Of a stretch of 64,000 nucleotides of DNA, positions 53,941 through 63,781 are shown in pieces; positions within the stretch are counted from its first letter, which is position 1; each line of letters opens with the position of its first letter. The stretch spans positions 1 through 64,000 of the forward strand of contig NZ_JQDZ01000030.1 in assembly GCF_000764205.1 (NCBI RefSeq). Direction: 5' to 3'. The translations under genes were made by a program, and so were the position numbers. The notes beneath the pieces were generated by a model. That model was given only the letters and a program-made list of their open reading frames with translations, was not told the origin of the DNA and did not search any database. Source of the stretch: Thalassotalea sp. ND16A. Its GTDB lineage: Bacteria > Pseudomonadota > Gammaproteobacteria > Enterobacterales > Alteromonadaceae.

Positions 53941-54561
53941 TTATTTTACCGGCCTGAGTTTTTGCAAATTATGCATCGTGGCTTTTATGGATGACAACGA
54001 ATAGCGATTACTGAGCCATTTCGGCAAGCTTCCTGCGGGATCAAAGCTGCCATGGTAACTCACCTGCAATTGGTTATTGGCCATTAGCGTTGCTTGCCAG
54101 CGAACGTTCACATCTTTTACCCGTACATAACCGTCATTTAGTGGCAGGTAATCGTTATAGTCAGTGACAAACAATGCTAATGACGTTGCTGTCTTGGTCT
54201 CTATGCTGGTTCGAGTTAACATTTCTCGGGCCGAGACAAAGGCAAAACCATCAAATTTAGTCATCACCACAACACTATGATCGGCAAGAATCATCAATGG
54301 TTCGGTAGAGCTCACTTTGTCTAGCCAGGTCGGGGCTAAGTTTTCATTCGTTAATAATTGATAAAAGTCCTCAATACTGGCACTAATCACTACTCTGGCT
54401 TTGACTTCATACAAGCCGGTTTCTTTATTGCTTTGGTAACGAATAGAAAGCTGCTGTTGTTGATGGTATATCTGCCATTTGGCGATACTTGCATGACTCA
54501 CCGAAACTAAGGCTAAGCTGAGGATTAATTTAAAAATTATGCTGTGAAATAAACTTTGCAC
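53941..54561 (-). CDS. START-domain-like exported protein
   Basis: 206 residues with a signal peptide (LILSLALVSVSHASIA) and a START/SRPBCC-type fold: LYEVKARVVISASIEDFYQL, LTNENLAPTWLDKVSS, GFAFVSAREMLTRTSIETKT and VNVRWQATLMANNQLQVSYH, with the C-terminal helix PKWLSNRYSLSSIKATMHNL. Such proteins bind hydrophobic ligands; ligand unknown. Divergent from the thrS operon. Confidence 0.78.
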   Translation of the reverse strand: MQSLFHSIIFKLILSLALVSVSHASIAKWQIYHQQQQLSIRYQSNKETGLYEVKARVVISASIEDFYQLLTNENLAPTWLDKVSSTEPLMILADHSVVVMTKFDGFAFVSAREMLTRTSIETKTATSLALFVTDYNDYLPLNDGYVRVKDVNVRWQATLMANNQLQVSYHGSFDPAGSLPKWLSNRYSLSSIKATMHNLQKLRPVK

Positions 54562-54590
54562 TTTATCGACCTCTTATCCTGTTCAAATGA

Positions 54591-54619
54591 TTGCAAATCT
54601 GCGCCATATCACCTATATT
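54591..54619 (+). promoter_or_regulatory. Candidate sigma-70 promoter of the thrS operon
   Basis: TTGCAA (54591-54596), exactly 17 bases, TATATT (54614-54619). It would start RNA near 54626, giving a leader of about 150 bases before thrS. Confidence 0.6.
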
Positions 54620-54667
54620 GCACGCTTTCATGCAAAGAATGAATCAAAACTATTCTTACATACATTC

Positions 54668-54718
54668 AACACCTTTAGGGTGTTTTTTAGTTTTTTACCT
54701 TAACCTGAATTCAGGTTA
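54668..54718 (+). promoter_or_regulatory. thrS leader: terminator-like hairpin and 18-bp palindrome
   Basis: AACACC/GGTGTT (54668-54673 with 54679-54684) followed by TTTT-AG-TTTTTT resembles an intrinsic terminator placed in the leader. Thirteen bases on, TAACCTGAATTCAGGTTA (54701-54718) is a perfect 18-bp palindrome. Together they suggest attenuation or an RNA operator; E. coli ThrRS represses its own mRNA by binding tRNA-like hairpins in its leader. Confidence 0.5.
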
Positions 54719-54773
54719 TTACAATAAATACAAGTGACATTACGTGTGTGTCACCACTGTTAAGGACATAATA

Positions 54774-56684
54774 ATGCCAGTTATCACTCTTCCTGACGGC
54801 AGTCAGCGTAGCTTCGAAAATGATGTTTCTGTAATGGATGTCGCCTTAGACATAGGCCCTGGTTTGGCAAAAGCCACCATCGCCGGTCGTATCGATGGCC
54901 AACTTGTCGATGCTTGTGAATTAATCACAACCGACGCCAAGCTGCAATTAATTACCAGTAAAGATGCCGAAGGCTTAGAGATCATTCGTCACTCTTGTGC
55001 GCATTTATTAGGGCATGCGATTAAACAATTATACCCAGATACCAAAATGGCGATTGGCCCAACCATTGATAATGGTTTTTATTACGACATCGATTTAGAA
55101 CACAAATTAAATGATGACGATTTAGCCAAGCTTTCAAAGCGCATGACCGAACTTGCGCGTACTGGCTATGAAGTGGTTAAGAAAACGGGCACTTGGCAAG
55201 ATGCTTATGACGCGTTTACCGAGCGTGGTGAGTCTTACAAATTAGAAATTCTTGAGCAAAACATCGAGAAAACTGACACTCCTGCGTTATACCATCATCA
55301 AGAATACGTTGACATGTGTCGTGGCCCACACGTGCCAAGCATGCGTCACTGTCATCACTTTAAGCTGATGTCTGTGGCCGGTGCCTACTGGCGTGGTGAT
55401 TCAGACAACAAAATGTTGCAACGCATTTACGGCACTGCCTGGGCAGATAAGAAACAATTAAAAGCTTATATCCAACGTCTTGCCGAAGCGGAAAAACGCG
55501 ATCACCGTAAAATTGGTAAAACTTTAGATTTATTCCACTGGCAAGAAGAAGCGCCGGGCATGGTGTTTTGGCACAATGACGGTTGGACTATTTATACCGA
55601 GTTAGAAAAGTTTGTTCGTGAAAAATTACACGAATACGACTACGACGAAGTCAAAGCACCAATGATGATGGACCGCAGCCTTTGGGAAAAGTCTGGTCAC
55701 TGGGAAAAATATGCCGATGGCATGTTTACCACCGAGTCGGAAAAGCGTGAATACGCAATTAAACCGATGAACTGTCCAGGGCACGTGCAAATATTTAACC
55801 AGGGGTTAAAATCGTACCGTGATTTACCGCTGCGTATTGCCGAATTTGGCTGTTGTCACCGTAACGAGCCATCGGGTTCATTACATGGTTTAATGCGTGT
55901 ACGTGGCTTTACTCAAGATGATGCCCATATCTTCTGTACGGAAGAGCAAGTACAAGCGGAAGTGACCAAATGTATCGACATGGTTTACGACGTATATGGT
56001 TCGTTTGGTTTTGAAGACATCGTGGTTAAATTATCAACCCGTCCTGAAAACCGTATTGGCAGTGATGACATTTGGGATAAAGCCGAAGCCGGTTTGGCCA
56101 AAGCATTAACCGATGCCAACATTGAATTTGAATACCTTCCGGGTGAAGGGGCGTTTTATGGCCCTAAAATTGAATTCACCTTAATGGATTGTTTAGGTCG
56201 CGCCTGGCAATGTGGCACAGTGCAACTAGACTTTGCTTTGCCGACGCGTTTAGGTGCAACTTATGTAGGCGAAGATAACGAGCGTTATACTCCGGTGATG
56301 ATCCACAGAGCGATTTTAGGTTCGTTGGAGCGTTTCATCGGTATCTTGATTGAAGAGTACACCGGAAAATTTCCAACCTGGTTATCGCCAAATCAAGTCA
56401 CAGTGATGAATATTACCGATAAACAAGGCGAATATTGTACTCAAGTGGTAAAAAAACTGAAAGAAAATGGATTTAGAGCAAAAGCGGACTTGCGTAATGA
56501 GAAGATAGGCTTTAAAATCCGCGAGCATACTTTAAAACGTGTTCCTTATTTACTGGTTGCCGGTGATAAAGAAATGGAAGCAGGTGAAATTGCTATCCGC
56601 ACACGTTCAGGTGAAGATTTAGGAAAACTGTCGGTGGATGACTTTATCGCTAAGCTTAGCGAAGAAGTAAAAACACGGGCGTAA
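54774..56684 (+). CDS. thrS: Threonine-tRNA ligase
   Basis: 636 residues, class II synthetase. N-terminal TGS domain ([18 protein letters not shown]), editing domain with [18 protein letters not shown] and [16 protein letters not shown], catalytic core with [40 protein letters not shown] and [20 protein letters not shown], and the anticodon-binding end. ATG 54774 has AAGGA 8 bases upstream and matches the family; a frame extension of 30 bases upstream is not needed. First gene of thrS-infC-rpmI-rplT, 41 bases before infC. Confidence 0.96.
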   Translation: MPVITLPDGSQRSFENDVSVMDVALDIGPGLAKATIAGRIDGQLVDACELITTDAKLQLITSKDAEGLEIIRHSCAHLLGHAIKQLYPDTKMAIGPTIDNGFYYDIDLEHKLNDDDLAKLSKRMTELARTGYEVVKKTGTWQDAYDAFTERGESYKLEILEQNIEKTDTPALYHHQEYVDMCRGPHVPSMRHCHHFKLMSVAGAYWRGDSDNKMLQRIYGTAWADKKQLKAYIQRLAEAEKRDHRKIGKTLDLFHWQEEAPGMVFWHNDGWTIYTELEKFVREKLHEYDYDEVKAPMMMDRSLWEKSGHWEKYADGMFTTESEKREYAIKPMNCPGHVQIFNQGLKSYRDLPLRIAEFGCCHRNEPSGSLHGLMRVRGFTQDDAHIFCTEEQVQAEVTKCIDMVYDVYGSFGFEDIVVKLSTRPENRIGSDDIWDKAEAGLAKALTDANIEFEYLPGEGAFYGPKIEFTLMDCLGRAWQCGTVQLDFALPTRLGATYVGEDNERYTPVMIHRAILGSLERFIGILIEEYTGKFPTWLSPNQVTVMNITDKQGEYCTQVVKKLKENGFRAKADLRNEKIGFKIREHTLKRVPYLLVAGDKEMEAGEIAIRTRSGEDLGKLSVDDFIAKLSEEVKTRA

Positions 56685-56725
56685 TTATTGGGTATATACC
56701 CTAAGTTCTTTTGGAGGAACAGGCT

Positions 56726-57268
56726 ATTAAAGGTGGTCAAAGAGGCGGTCAAAAAGAACCGCAACACAAATTAAACGAATTAATCACTCATGAAGAAATT
56801 CGTTTAGTTGGTTTGGAAGGCGAAGCATTAGGTATTGTTTCATTGAATGAAGCGTTAGATGCTGCGGAAAAAGCGGGTGTTGATTTAGTAGAAATCAGTC
56901 CTACCGCCAAACCACCTGTATGTCGCGTAATGGATTACGGCAAGTTCTTATACGAGAAATCGAAAGAGCTAAAAGAACAACGTAAGAAGCAAAAACAGAT
57001 CCAGGTTAAGGAAATAAAATTCCGTCCTGGCACTGATGAAGGCGATTATCAGGTCAAACTACGCAACCTGAGACGCTTTCTAGAAGGTGGCGATAAGACT
57101 AAGGTTACATTACGTTTCCGCGGTCGTGAAATGGCCCATCAAGAGTTAGGACTTGATCTTTTAAACCGAGTTAAAACGGACTTAGAAGACCTGGCTACCT
57201 GTGAGTCTTTCCCTCGTAGAGTGGAAGGACGTCAAATGGTGATGGTGCTTGCCCCAATCAAGAGATAA
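56726..57268 (+). CDS. infC: Translation initiation factor IF-3 with AUU start codon
   Basis: 180 residues from ATT 56726. The family start I/M-K-G-G-Q-R-G is encoded by ATT AAA GGT GGT CAA AGA GGC, with TTGGAGGAACAGG ahead at the spacing expected of a normal start. No ATG, GTG or TTG gives the right N-terminus. The IF-3 body is complete: [60 protein letters not shown] and [19 protein letters not shown]. In E. coli infC likewise starts at AUU and IF-3 represses its own initiation there; the same control is inferred. Confidence 0.95.
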   Translation: MKGGQRGGQKEPQHKLNELITHEEIRLVGLEGEALGIVSLNEALDAAEKAGVDLVEISPTAKPPVCRVMDYGKFLYEKSKELKEQRKKQKQIQVKEIKFRPGTDEGDYQVKLRNLRRFLEGGDKTKVTLRFRGREMAHQELGLDLLNRVKTDLEDLATCESFPRRVEGRQMVMVLAPIKR

Positions 57269-57435
57269 TTTTTGGTCTGAAAGTAATTAAGCCTGAGCAA
57301 ACATTTATGATTGCCTGGGTTTAATTCACCATGATTATCTTTTTTAACCGGTAACTGAGGCTCAACAAGCGATTCTTTTTAAGATATCCGCCCCAAGTTG
57401 CTTAAATTCAGGCATTAACAATGCGGAGTTATTCC

Positions 57436-57633
57436 ATGCCTAAAATGAAAACCAATAAAGGTGCTGCAAAGCGCTTTAAAAAAACCGCTTCTGGTGGTTT
57501 TAAATGTAAACAAGCCGGTCTACGTCACATCTTAACGAAGAGACGTACTAAGGTTAAGCGTCACTTACGTGCTAAATCAATGGTTGCTGCTTCTGATATT
57601 AAATCAGTTGTATCAATGTTGCCTTACGCTTAA
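57436..57633 (+). CDS. rpmI: 50S ribosomal protein L35
   Basis: 65 residues, [20 protein letters not shown] at the start and [20 protein letters not shown] at the end, full L35. ATG 57436 has GGAG 8 bases upstream; an ATG 15 bases earlier in the same frame is not the family start. The 167-base gap after infC is longer than in many relatives and, as in E. coli, may hold the L20-sensitive translational control region. Confidence 0.95.
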   Translation: MPKMKTNKGAAKRFKKTASGGFKCKQAGLRHILTKRRTKVKRHLRAKSMVAASDIKSVVSMLPYA

Positions 57634-57650
57634 TTAACTAGGAGATATAG

Positions 57651-58007
<357 letters not shown>

Positions 58008-58026
58008 TTGTTGTAAAAGACTTTTG

Positions 58027-58052
58027 AAAAGGACGCTTCGGCGTCCTTTTCT
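58027..58052 (+). terminator. Rho-independent terminator of the thrS-rplT operon
   Basis: AAAAGGACGC/GCGTCCTTTT (58027-58036 with 58041-58050) with a TTCG tetraloop, 19 bases after rplT. Confidence 0.95.
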
Positions 58053-58134
58053 ACTTCTTAACATTAGCCCTATTATTATCAAAAGGTCTTGGTATGAATT
58101 CTACCTCCGAGCATTTTTAATAATAATGAGGATC

Positions 58135-58261
58135 AGGAACGAGGAACGAGGAACGAGGGGTTGAACAAACCAATCTTGCTCGATAATTCAAAAAATCTTC
58201 ATCCTAAACTCGATTATCAGGTGCGATACGCGGATCTATAGTTCCTCGTTCCTCGTTCCTA
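58135..58261. repeat. Inverted heptamer arrays flanking an 85-bp core
   Basis: Left: AGGAACG three times (58135-58155). Right: AGTTCCT, CGTTCCT, CGTTCCT (58241-58261). The arms are complementary over 20 of 21 bases. They lie in the 321-bp gap between the rplT terminator and purC; the core has no coding frame. The rest of the gap is AT-rich. Confidence 0.88.
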
Positions 58262-58328
58262 TTTTACTTTTTTGAAACACTAAGCCAACAATAGGCTTTC
58301 AACTGATAAAACATTTTGGGAAACAAAC

Positions 58329-59438
58329 ATGACAATTGCTAATCAAGTTTTGGCAGTAAATAACGATCTTCCTATTAAAACTGATGCACCGGTACACAGC
58401 GGCAAAGTGCGCAGCGTTTACTGGTTAACCGCAGAAGATTCTCGTCGCCTGATCCAAGAGAAAGGCTACAACGTAGCAAGCGATACGCCTCTGGCTATTA
58501 TGGTGATCTCTGACCGTATCTCGGCGTTTGACTGCATCTGGCATGGCGAAGGTGGCATGAAAGGTGTTCCTGGTAAAGGTGCCGCATTGAATGCCATTTC
58601 AAATCACTGGTTCAAACTATTCAAAGACAATGGTTTGGCCGACAGTCATATTCTTGATATCCCACACCCATTCGTATGGATAGTACAAAAAGCCAAACCG
58701 GTAATGATTGAAGCGATTTGTCGTCAATACATCACCGGTTCAATGTGGCGGTCATACGTCAAAGGTGAGCGTGAATTTTGTGGTATTCAATTACCAGAAG
58801 GGTTAGAAAAAGACACTAAGCTTGCTGAATTACTGCAAACACCGTCAACCAAAGGTATTTTAGAAGGCATTTCTGGTGTACCGGCGCAAGACGATGTAAA
58901 CATCACGCGTAAGAACATTGAAGATAACTTTGCAGCGTTTAATTTTAAATCTGAAGACGATATCGCCCTTTACGAAAAACTGTTAAAAGAAGGCTATGAC
59001 GTGATCTCTGACGAACTAGCCAAGCTCGATCAAATTTTTGTCGATACCAAATTTGAATTTGGTTACGTGACTGATGCCAAAGGTAACGACAAGCTAATCT
59101 ACATGGACGAAGTGGGCACGCCGGATTCATCACGCATTTGGGATGGTGAGCAGTATCGAAATGGTAAAGTAGTGGAGAACTCGAAAGAGGGCTTCCGTCA
59201 GCTGTTATTAAATCACTTCCCTGATTCAGACATCCTATTGAATAAAGACCGTATGGAAGAACGTGAAGCGTTAGCTCGAGATAACGCTTTACCTGAATCT
59301 GTACTGATGGCAGTTTCGGATACGTATACCGGCATTGCGGAAAAAATTACCGGTAACAAAATCGTTATCTCGGATGATCCAAAAGCAGAAATCATCGAAG
59401 TGTTACGCAACGAATACGATTTAATTAATACAATTTGA
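58329..59438 (+). CDS. purC: Phosphoribosylaminoimidazole-succinocarboxamide synthase (long form)
   Basis: 369 residues, longer than E. coli PurC (237) but like the long forms of Colwellia/Shewanella. SAICAR-synthetase motifs: [72 protein letters not shown] and [20 protein letters not shown]. Purine biosynthesis, ATP-dependent addition of aspartate to CAIR. Monocistronic, strong terminator after it. Confidence 0.94.
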   Translation: MTIANQVLAVNNDLPIKTDAPVHSGKVRSVYWLTAEDSRRLIQEKGYNVASDTPLAIMVISDRISAFDCIWHGEGGMKGVPGKGAALNAISNHWFKLFKDNGLADSHILDIPHPFVWIVQKAKPVMIEAICRQYITGSMWRSYVKGEREFCGIQLPEGLEKDTKLAELLQTPSTKGILEGISGVPAQDDVNITRKNIEDNFAAFNFKSEDDIALYEKLLKEGYDVISDELAKLDQIFVDTKFEFGYVTDAKGNDKLIYMDEVGTPDSSRIWDGEQYRNGKVVENSKEGFRQLLLNHFPDSDILLNKDRMEEREALARDNALPESVLMAVSDTYTGIAEKITGNKIVISDDPKAEIIEVLRNEYDLINTI

Positions 59439-59455
59439 TAAATCAAATTCTATAG

Positions 59456-59484
59456 AAAGAGAGCCCAAAAGCTCTCTTTTTTTT
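59456..59484 (+). terminator. Rho-independent terminator of purC
   Basis: AAGAGAGC/GCTCTCTT stem (59457-59464 with 59471-59478) with loop CCAAAA and a run of eight Ts, 18 bases after purC. Confidence 0.93.
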
Positions 59485-59608
59485 GCCGTTTTAAAACTAT
59501 AGGGCCAATAAATTGGCCGGTTGGCGGGGTTTTTAACCTCGCGTAATTACCGCAGGTAACCTAAAGTGGCGTTCGCCTAATGCGAGAATGAATTCCCGCC
59601 AACCAATA

Positions 59609-60757
59609 TTATTTGATTGGATAAACGTACTTCAACCAGGCCATCATTCTCAGCAATATTCTGCGCACCAGAGAAACGTGCAAAATATCATGCTTGTGAT
59701 TAATGACCGCCGCTTGCCCCTGAACACCAAGTGGCAGGTTGTAATCGGATAAATCTTCATCCAGTTCTATTACCGCAATGGCGAAGCCGTGCTGGCCGAT
59801 CATCGACGCAGGGATGAGTAAACCATTTGCTTGTATTTGACCTTCGGCCATAGCCGGCAGCACATCAACAACTTTACCGGTAAACACTTTACCAGGCACC
59901 GCATCGAAAATGACTTCTGCAGCCAATCCTTTCTCTAACCGTCTTAATGAGTTTTGAAAGAATAAACCGGCAATTCTGCGCTTCTCATTGGGAATAAAGC
60001 TCATTACCGGTCTTAATGGTAATGAGGAAGCACGTACTCCGGGTCGAATCGCTATTTGCATTGGTACGCCATCGACAGGGGCGCGGATAAAGGTTCTTTC
60101 AAAATCTAATCGTGCTTTGTCCCGCTCTGCCATGAGTTGCGCGACAACGGTGTTTTCACCGGCAATTTTTGATTCGGTATCTAAGCGCAGGCGACGCTCT
60201 TCCGATTGCGCGCTAGAGAGTGTGGCTTTTGCGGCTTCATAGAAATTACGTTTATTGTCGATTTCTTGTTGGGTAAAAGGTGAATTTATACCTGCTTTTT
60301 CATGACCTTCTATCACTCGGTCATAACTTGCTTTGGTTCGGTTTCGTTCGGCTGTCGCCTTTTGTACGTTGGCAATGGCGGCAAGTAAAGACTCGTCTTT
60401 TTGCAGCACCGCATTTTTTGCTTCCACTAATGCCGCTTCCGCCTGGTCCAGGGTGATTTGCTGTTGTTGATTTTCCAAAGTAAACAGTATCGTCCCTTTT
60501 TTTACCAGTTGATTTGGCATTACATCGACAGTAGCAACGGTTCCGGTGACTTCAGGGACAATAGGAATATTGACAAAGACTTCCTTGGCGTACTTTGCAT
60601 AAGGGTGGTTGTAATTCATCAGCAGCAATATCGCCGAAAGAATGACAACCCCGCCTAAAATAGCCGTGGGCACGGACCATTTATTTAACGGGATCTTAAA
60701 TATTTTAAATATGGCAATACAAATTGCGGTGTAAGTAAGAATGATGATTAAGTCCAT
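59609..60757 (-). CDS. yiaV: HlyD family inner-membrane adaptor (YiaV-like)
   Basis: 382 residues. N-terminal membrane region of two segments (LIIILTYTAICIAIFKIF and AILGGVVILSAILLLM), a first beta strand set (IVPEVTGTVATVDVMPNQLV), a long alpha-hairpin (residues about 95-210), and a lipoyl-like/beta barrel end (IRAPVDGVPMQIAIRPGVRA). Membrane-fusion protein for an unidentified exporter. Its start is 1 base from the DUF3302 gene stop, giving the yiaW-yiaV pair known from E. coli. No permease partner is next to it. Confidence 0.82.
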   Translation of the reverse strand: MDLIIILTYTAICIAIFKIFKIPLNKWSVPTAILGGVVILSAILLLMNYNHPYAKYAKEVFVNIPIVPEVTGTVATVDVMPNQLVKKGTILFTLENQQQQITLDQAEAALVEAKNAVLQKDESLLAAIANVQKATAERNRTKASYDRVIEGHEKAGINSPFTQQEIDNKRNFYEAAKATLSSAQSEERRLRLDTESKIAGENTVVAQLMAERDKARLDFERTFIRAPVDGVPMQIAIRPGVRASSLPLRPVMSFIPNEKRRIAGLFFQNSLRRLEKGLAAEVIFDAVPGKVFTGKVVDVLPAMAEGQIQANGLLIPASMIGQHGFAIAVIELDEDLSDYNLPLGVQGQAAVINHKHDILHVSLVRRILLRMMAWLKYVYPIK

Positions 60758-60758
60758 A

Positions 60759-61079
60759 TTAGTTCTCCTTACTTTGCAATTGCTGCTTAATTTCGGCGAG
60801 CTCCGCCTTTAAACTGTCGACGTCTTTCGATAAATCGTTTTGCTCAGTATTAAAACCCCAGCCGACACCTTCTTTATAGAGGGTTGCCCATATCCATAAA
60901 AATGGCCAAATAACGTGCAAGGTAAATAAGCTGATCCATCCGGCTACGTGTAAAGCATCTTGTTGTGGGTGATTACGTTTTACCGCAATTTCATAAGGGA
61001 TATCATGGATGACGATAATGCCATAAAAAAGCACCAGCGCGACAAAGAAGACTAGAAATAAAGCAAAGTATTCAAGCAT
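60759..61079 (-). CDS. yiaW: DUF3302 inner-membrane protein (YiaW-like)
   Basis: 106 residues, two membrane segments (YFALFLVFFVALVLFYGIIVI and LFTLHVIWPFLWIWATL) with conserved IHDIPYEIAVKRNHPQQDAL between, and a cytoplasmic coiled-coil tail (VDSLKAELAEIKQQLQSKE). Family function unknown; linked to the HlyD-like partner directly downstream. Confidence 0.82.
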   Translation of the reverse strand: MLEYFALFLVFFVALVLFYGIIVIHDIPYEIAVKRNHPQQDALHVAGWISLFTLHVIWPFLWIWATLYKEGVGWGFNTEQNDLSKDVDSLKAELAEIKQQLQSKEN

Positions 61080-61151
61080 TTAAGGCTCCACATATTTTTA
61101 ATTTGGTTTAATTAACATAGCAGTAAAAATGGGAATATACATTTTTTCAGC

Positions 61152-61184
61152 AAAAAAAAGAGCAGGTAAACTGCTCTTTTTTAA
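61152..61184 (-). terminator. Rho-independent terminator of mltD
   Basis: AAAAGAGCAG/CTGCTCTTTT stem around a TTTA-type loop followed, on the minus strand, by a T-rich run, 22-54 bases past the mltD stop. Its A-run on the other flank makes it potentially bidirectional. Confidence 0.88.
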
Positions 61185-61205
61185 ATAAAAATTAATTTTA
61201 ACGGA

Positions 61206-62831
61206 TTAAATGCTGGTGATGTTTACTGAGAGTTTGAGTAATTGTCCAGGTTGCAGGTATTTTTTACGATTCAAATTATTCCATTTTTCAATGTCGCTAA
61301 TACTGACCTTAAATTTATTGGCGATTCGGTCGAGTGAATCGCCCGATCTGACTTTGTAATTGATATTGCGCATGATGGTATTGCCAACCGCTGCCGTTTG
61401 ATTGGTTTTGATTGGCGCTGACTTTCCAGTCCAAACTGTCAGTTTTTGCCCGAGACGCAACATATCTTTCGGGGCAAAACCATTCCATTTAGCAATGTTT
61501 TTACCCGATACTTTGTACAATTTTCCTATGTCCCAAAGGGTATCGCCATTTTTTACCGTGTGGGTGATTTTAGTGCCAGTGCCTTTTTTACTGAGTTTAG
61601 CCACTCTCACTTGCTCATAAGTTTTATACCGATCAAGTGATTGGGTTGCCGTCGGGATCAGCAGATATCTGCCGGCACGAATGCTGTTGTTTTTAAGATT
61701 GTTGGCCTCTTTAACCACAGTAACCGTGGTATTAAAACGATTGGCAATCACGCTTAAGCTGTCACCGTTTTTAATTTTATAACGCTGCCACGATAACCGG
61801 TCTTTATCATCAAGTTTCGCCAGCTCACCTTTAAATTTTTCCACCTTGTTATTTGGTATCAATAACTGATGCGGACCATTCGGTGCCGTTGCCCAACGGT
61901 TAAAGCCAGGATTAAGTGCATGCAATTCGTTTATGGTTAAACCCGACAAGTCGGCAGCTAAAGCAAGATCTAACTGTGAACCAATATCTACCGAGCTTAT
62001 CACTGCTTTGTTATCTATGGCGTACAGCGTCACATTGAAATCGGCTGGGCTTTTTACAATTTCGGCCAAAGCTAACAGCTTAGGCACATAATCTCGAGTC
62101 TCGCGCGGCAGTTTTAAATTCCAAAAGTCAGTCGGTTTACCTTTACGGGCATTGTATTTAACGGCTTTGGATACTCGTCCTTCGCCGGAGTTGTAGGCTG
62201 CTAATGCCAATAGCCAGTCACCATCAAAACGTTTGTGCAAGTATTTTAAAAACTTGATCGCGGCCTGTGTCGATGCCGCTACGTCGCGACGACCGTCATA
62301 CCACCAGTCTTGTTGTAAACCAAACTGTTTACCGGTTCCTGAGAGAAATTGCCACATACCAGAGGCGCTGCCGTGCGAGTAAGCGAAAGGATCGTAGGCA
62401 CTTTCAACAACAGGCAAAAGGACCAGTTCCATGGGCATGTTGTGTTTTTCTAGCTCTTCCACGATGTGATGAATAAAGGGCTCAGAGCGTTTCGCCACCC
62501 GGTCTAAATAGCTTTGATGTTTAGCATACCAATTACGCTGGGCGATCACTTTTTTGTTTTGTGGAATGTCAAAGTGTAACTGACTACGAACCCTGTCCCA
62601 AACGTTGTCAGAAATGATGGCATTGTCTTTATCACCAAGCTCAATATCGACGTCAGCTTTAGGATGGATAACTTTGGCTGTTTCATCCGCCAATAATGCT
62701 TCGTAGATATCGCCATTACTGGCCATTTTGCCAGGTGGAATTTTATCTGCACCCGATTTTAGGGCTTGATCATCGAGGTTTTGACAACCAACCATCAAGG
62801 TTAGGGATATTGGAAATAGTATTTTCTTCAT
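61206..62831 (-). CDS. mltD: Membrane-bound lytic murein transglycosylase D
   Basis: 541 residues. Lipoprotein signal (MKKILFPISLTLMVGCQ; lipobox MVGC, Cys16), SLT domain with catalytic Glu in LVLLPVVESAYDPFAYSHGS, ASGMWQFLSGTGKQFG and LLALAAYNSGEGRVSKA, then three LysM repeats (KNGDSLSVIANRFNTTV, KNGDTLWDIGKLYKVSG, RSGDSLDRIANKFKVSI). Cleaves peptidoglycan glycan strands to 1,6-anhydro ends. The mltD-gloB order is the same as in E. coli. Confidence 0.94.
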   Translation of the reverse strand: MKKILFPISLTLMVGCQNLDDQALKSGADKIPPGKMASNGDIYEALLADETAKVIHPKADVDIELGDKDNAIISDNVWDRVRSQLHFDIPQNKKVIAQRNWYAKHQSYLDRVAKRSEPFIHHIVEELEKHNMPMELVLLPVVESAYDPFAYSHGSASGMWQFLSGTGKQFGLQQDWWYDGRRDVAASTQAAIKFLKYLHKRFDGDWLLALAAYNSGEGRVSKAVKYNARKGKPTDFWNLKLPRETRDYVPKLLALAEIVKSPADFNVTLYAIDNKAVISSVDIGSQLDLALAADLSGLTINELHALNPGFNRWATAPNGPHQLLIPNNKVEKFKGELAKLDDKDRLSWQRYKIKNGDSLSVIANRFNTTVTVVKEANNLKNNSIRAGRYLLIPTATQSLDRYKTYEQVRVAKLSKKGTGTKITHTVKNGDTLWDIGKLYKVSGKNIAKWNGFAPKDMLRLGQKLTVWTGKSAPIKTNQTAAVGNTIMRNINYKVRSGDSLDRIANKFKVSISDIEKWNNLNRKKYLQPGQLLKLSVNITSI

Positions 62832-62895
62832 GAATGCTCTTTTCTATTTTTACGCTAATTAAAGTTGAATGCAGCGCTTGAAATTATAATATTTT

Positions 62896-63681
62896 TTAAA
62901 AATTGTCTTTTAACGACCGGATCGTAGCAAAAACATCGACATCGGTTTGCAATAAATGTTGGCTATGTTGTTTTGCCGATTGTTGTACCGAATCCACATG
63001 GCTACGTAAAAACGGATTAATTTGTTTTTCAAGGCCTATTGTGGTTGGTATGGTGGCAATATCCTTTGCTCTTAAGCGCACCACATTATCATAGTAACTC
63101 TGTAGTTGACTATTGTTTGGCTCAATTGTTCGGGCAAAATTTAAATTTGCCAGGGTATATTCGTGGGCACAATAAACCTTAGTGTCGGCAGGCAAGTTTG
63201 CAAGTTTATCCAATGAATGATGCATTTGGGCGGCGCTGCCTTCAAATAACCGACCACAGCCCCCAGAAAATAAGGTGTCACCGCAAAAAAGTATGCCGTT
63301 ACTATAATAGGCAATATGGCCAGAAGTATGACCGGGTAAATCGATAACGGTAAAAATTAACTCATCATCATACAAAGATAGCTGATCATTTTCTTCGAGT
63401 TTGTGATCGAGCAATTGAATTGCCTCACCTGCCGGGCCAAAGATGGATACCGGCCAGTCATTTTGTTGGCAAAATTCACGCAATTTCTGCAACCCGCCAA
63501 CATGATCTTGATGATGGTGAGTGATTAAAATGGTATTAAGCGTTAACTGATTTTCTTTTATAAATTCGATACATACGTTAGCATCACCAGGATCAACTAA
63601 TGTACAACTAGAACTTGCGCCATTAGTGATACACCATATATAGTTATCGTTAAACGCTTTGATCGCGGTAACTTGAGTCAT
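62896..63681 (-). CDS. gloB: Hydroxyacylglutathione hydrolase (glyoxalase II)
   Basis: 261 residues, metallo-beta-lactamase fold: ILITHHHQDHVGGLQKLREF (di-metal THxHxDH motif), DLPGHTSGHIAYYSNGILFC, GDTLFSGGCGRLFEGSAAQM and YCAHEYTLANLNFA. Splits S-lactoylglutathione in methylglyoxal detoxification. Divergent from the methyltransferase gene (100 bases), as in E. coli gloB/yafS. Confidence 0.94.
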   Translation of the reverse strand: MTQVTAIKAFNDNYIWCITNGASSSCTLVDPGDANVCIEFIKENQLTLNTILITHHHQDHVGGLQKLREFCQQNDWPVSIFGPAGEAIQLLDHKLEENDQLSLYDDELIFTVIDLPGHTSGHIAYYSNGILFCGDTLFSGGCGRLFEGSAAQMHHSLDKLANLPADTKVYCAHEYTLANLNFARTIEPNNSQLQSYYDNVVRLRAKDIATIPTTIGLEKQINPFLRSHVDSVQQSAKQHSQHLLQTDVDVFATIRSLKDNF

Positions 63682-63781
63682 TGGTATTCCATTTTTACTT
63701 TTTTTCAGTATACCTTGAGTATACCAATAATTGAATTGCCAAGCTCAACTTTGTTCAACTCAACCAGGTACCATAATATCC

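Noticed and set aside
54630-54737. 35-codon leader peptide before thrS
   Set aside because: No ribosome site and only one threonine codon, so it does not fit threonine attenuation.
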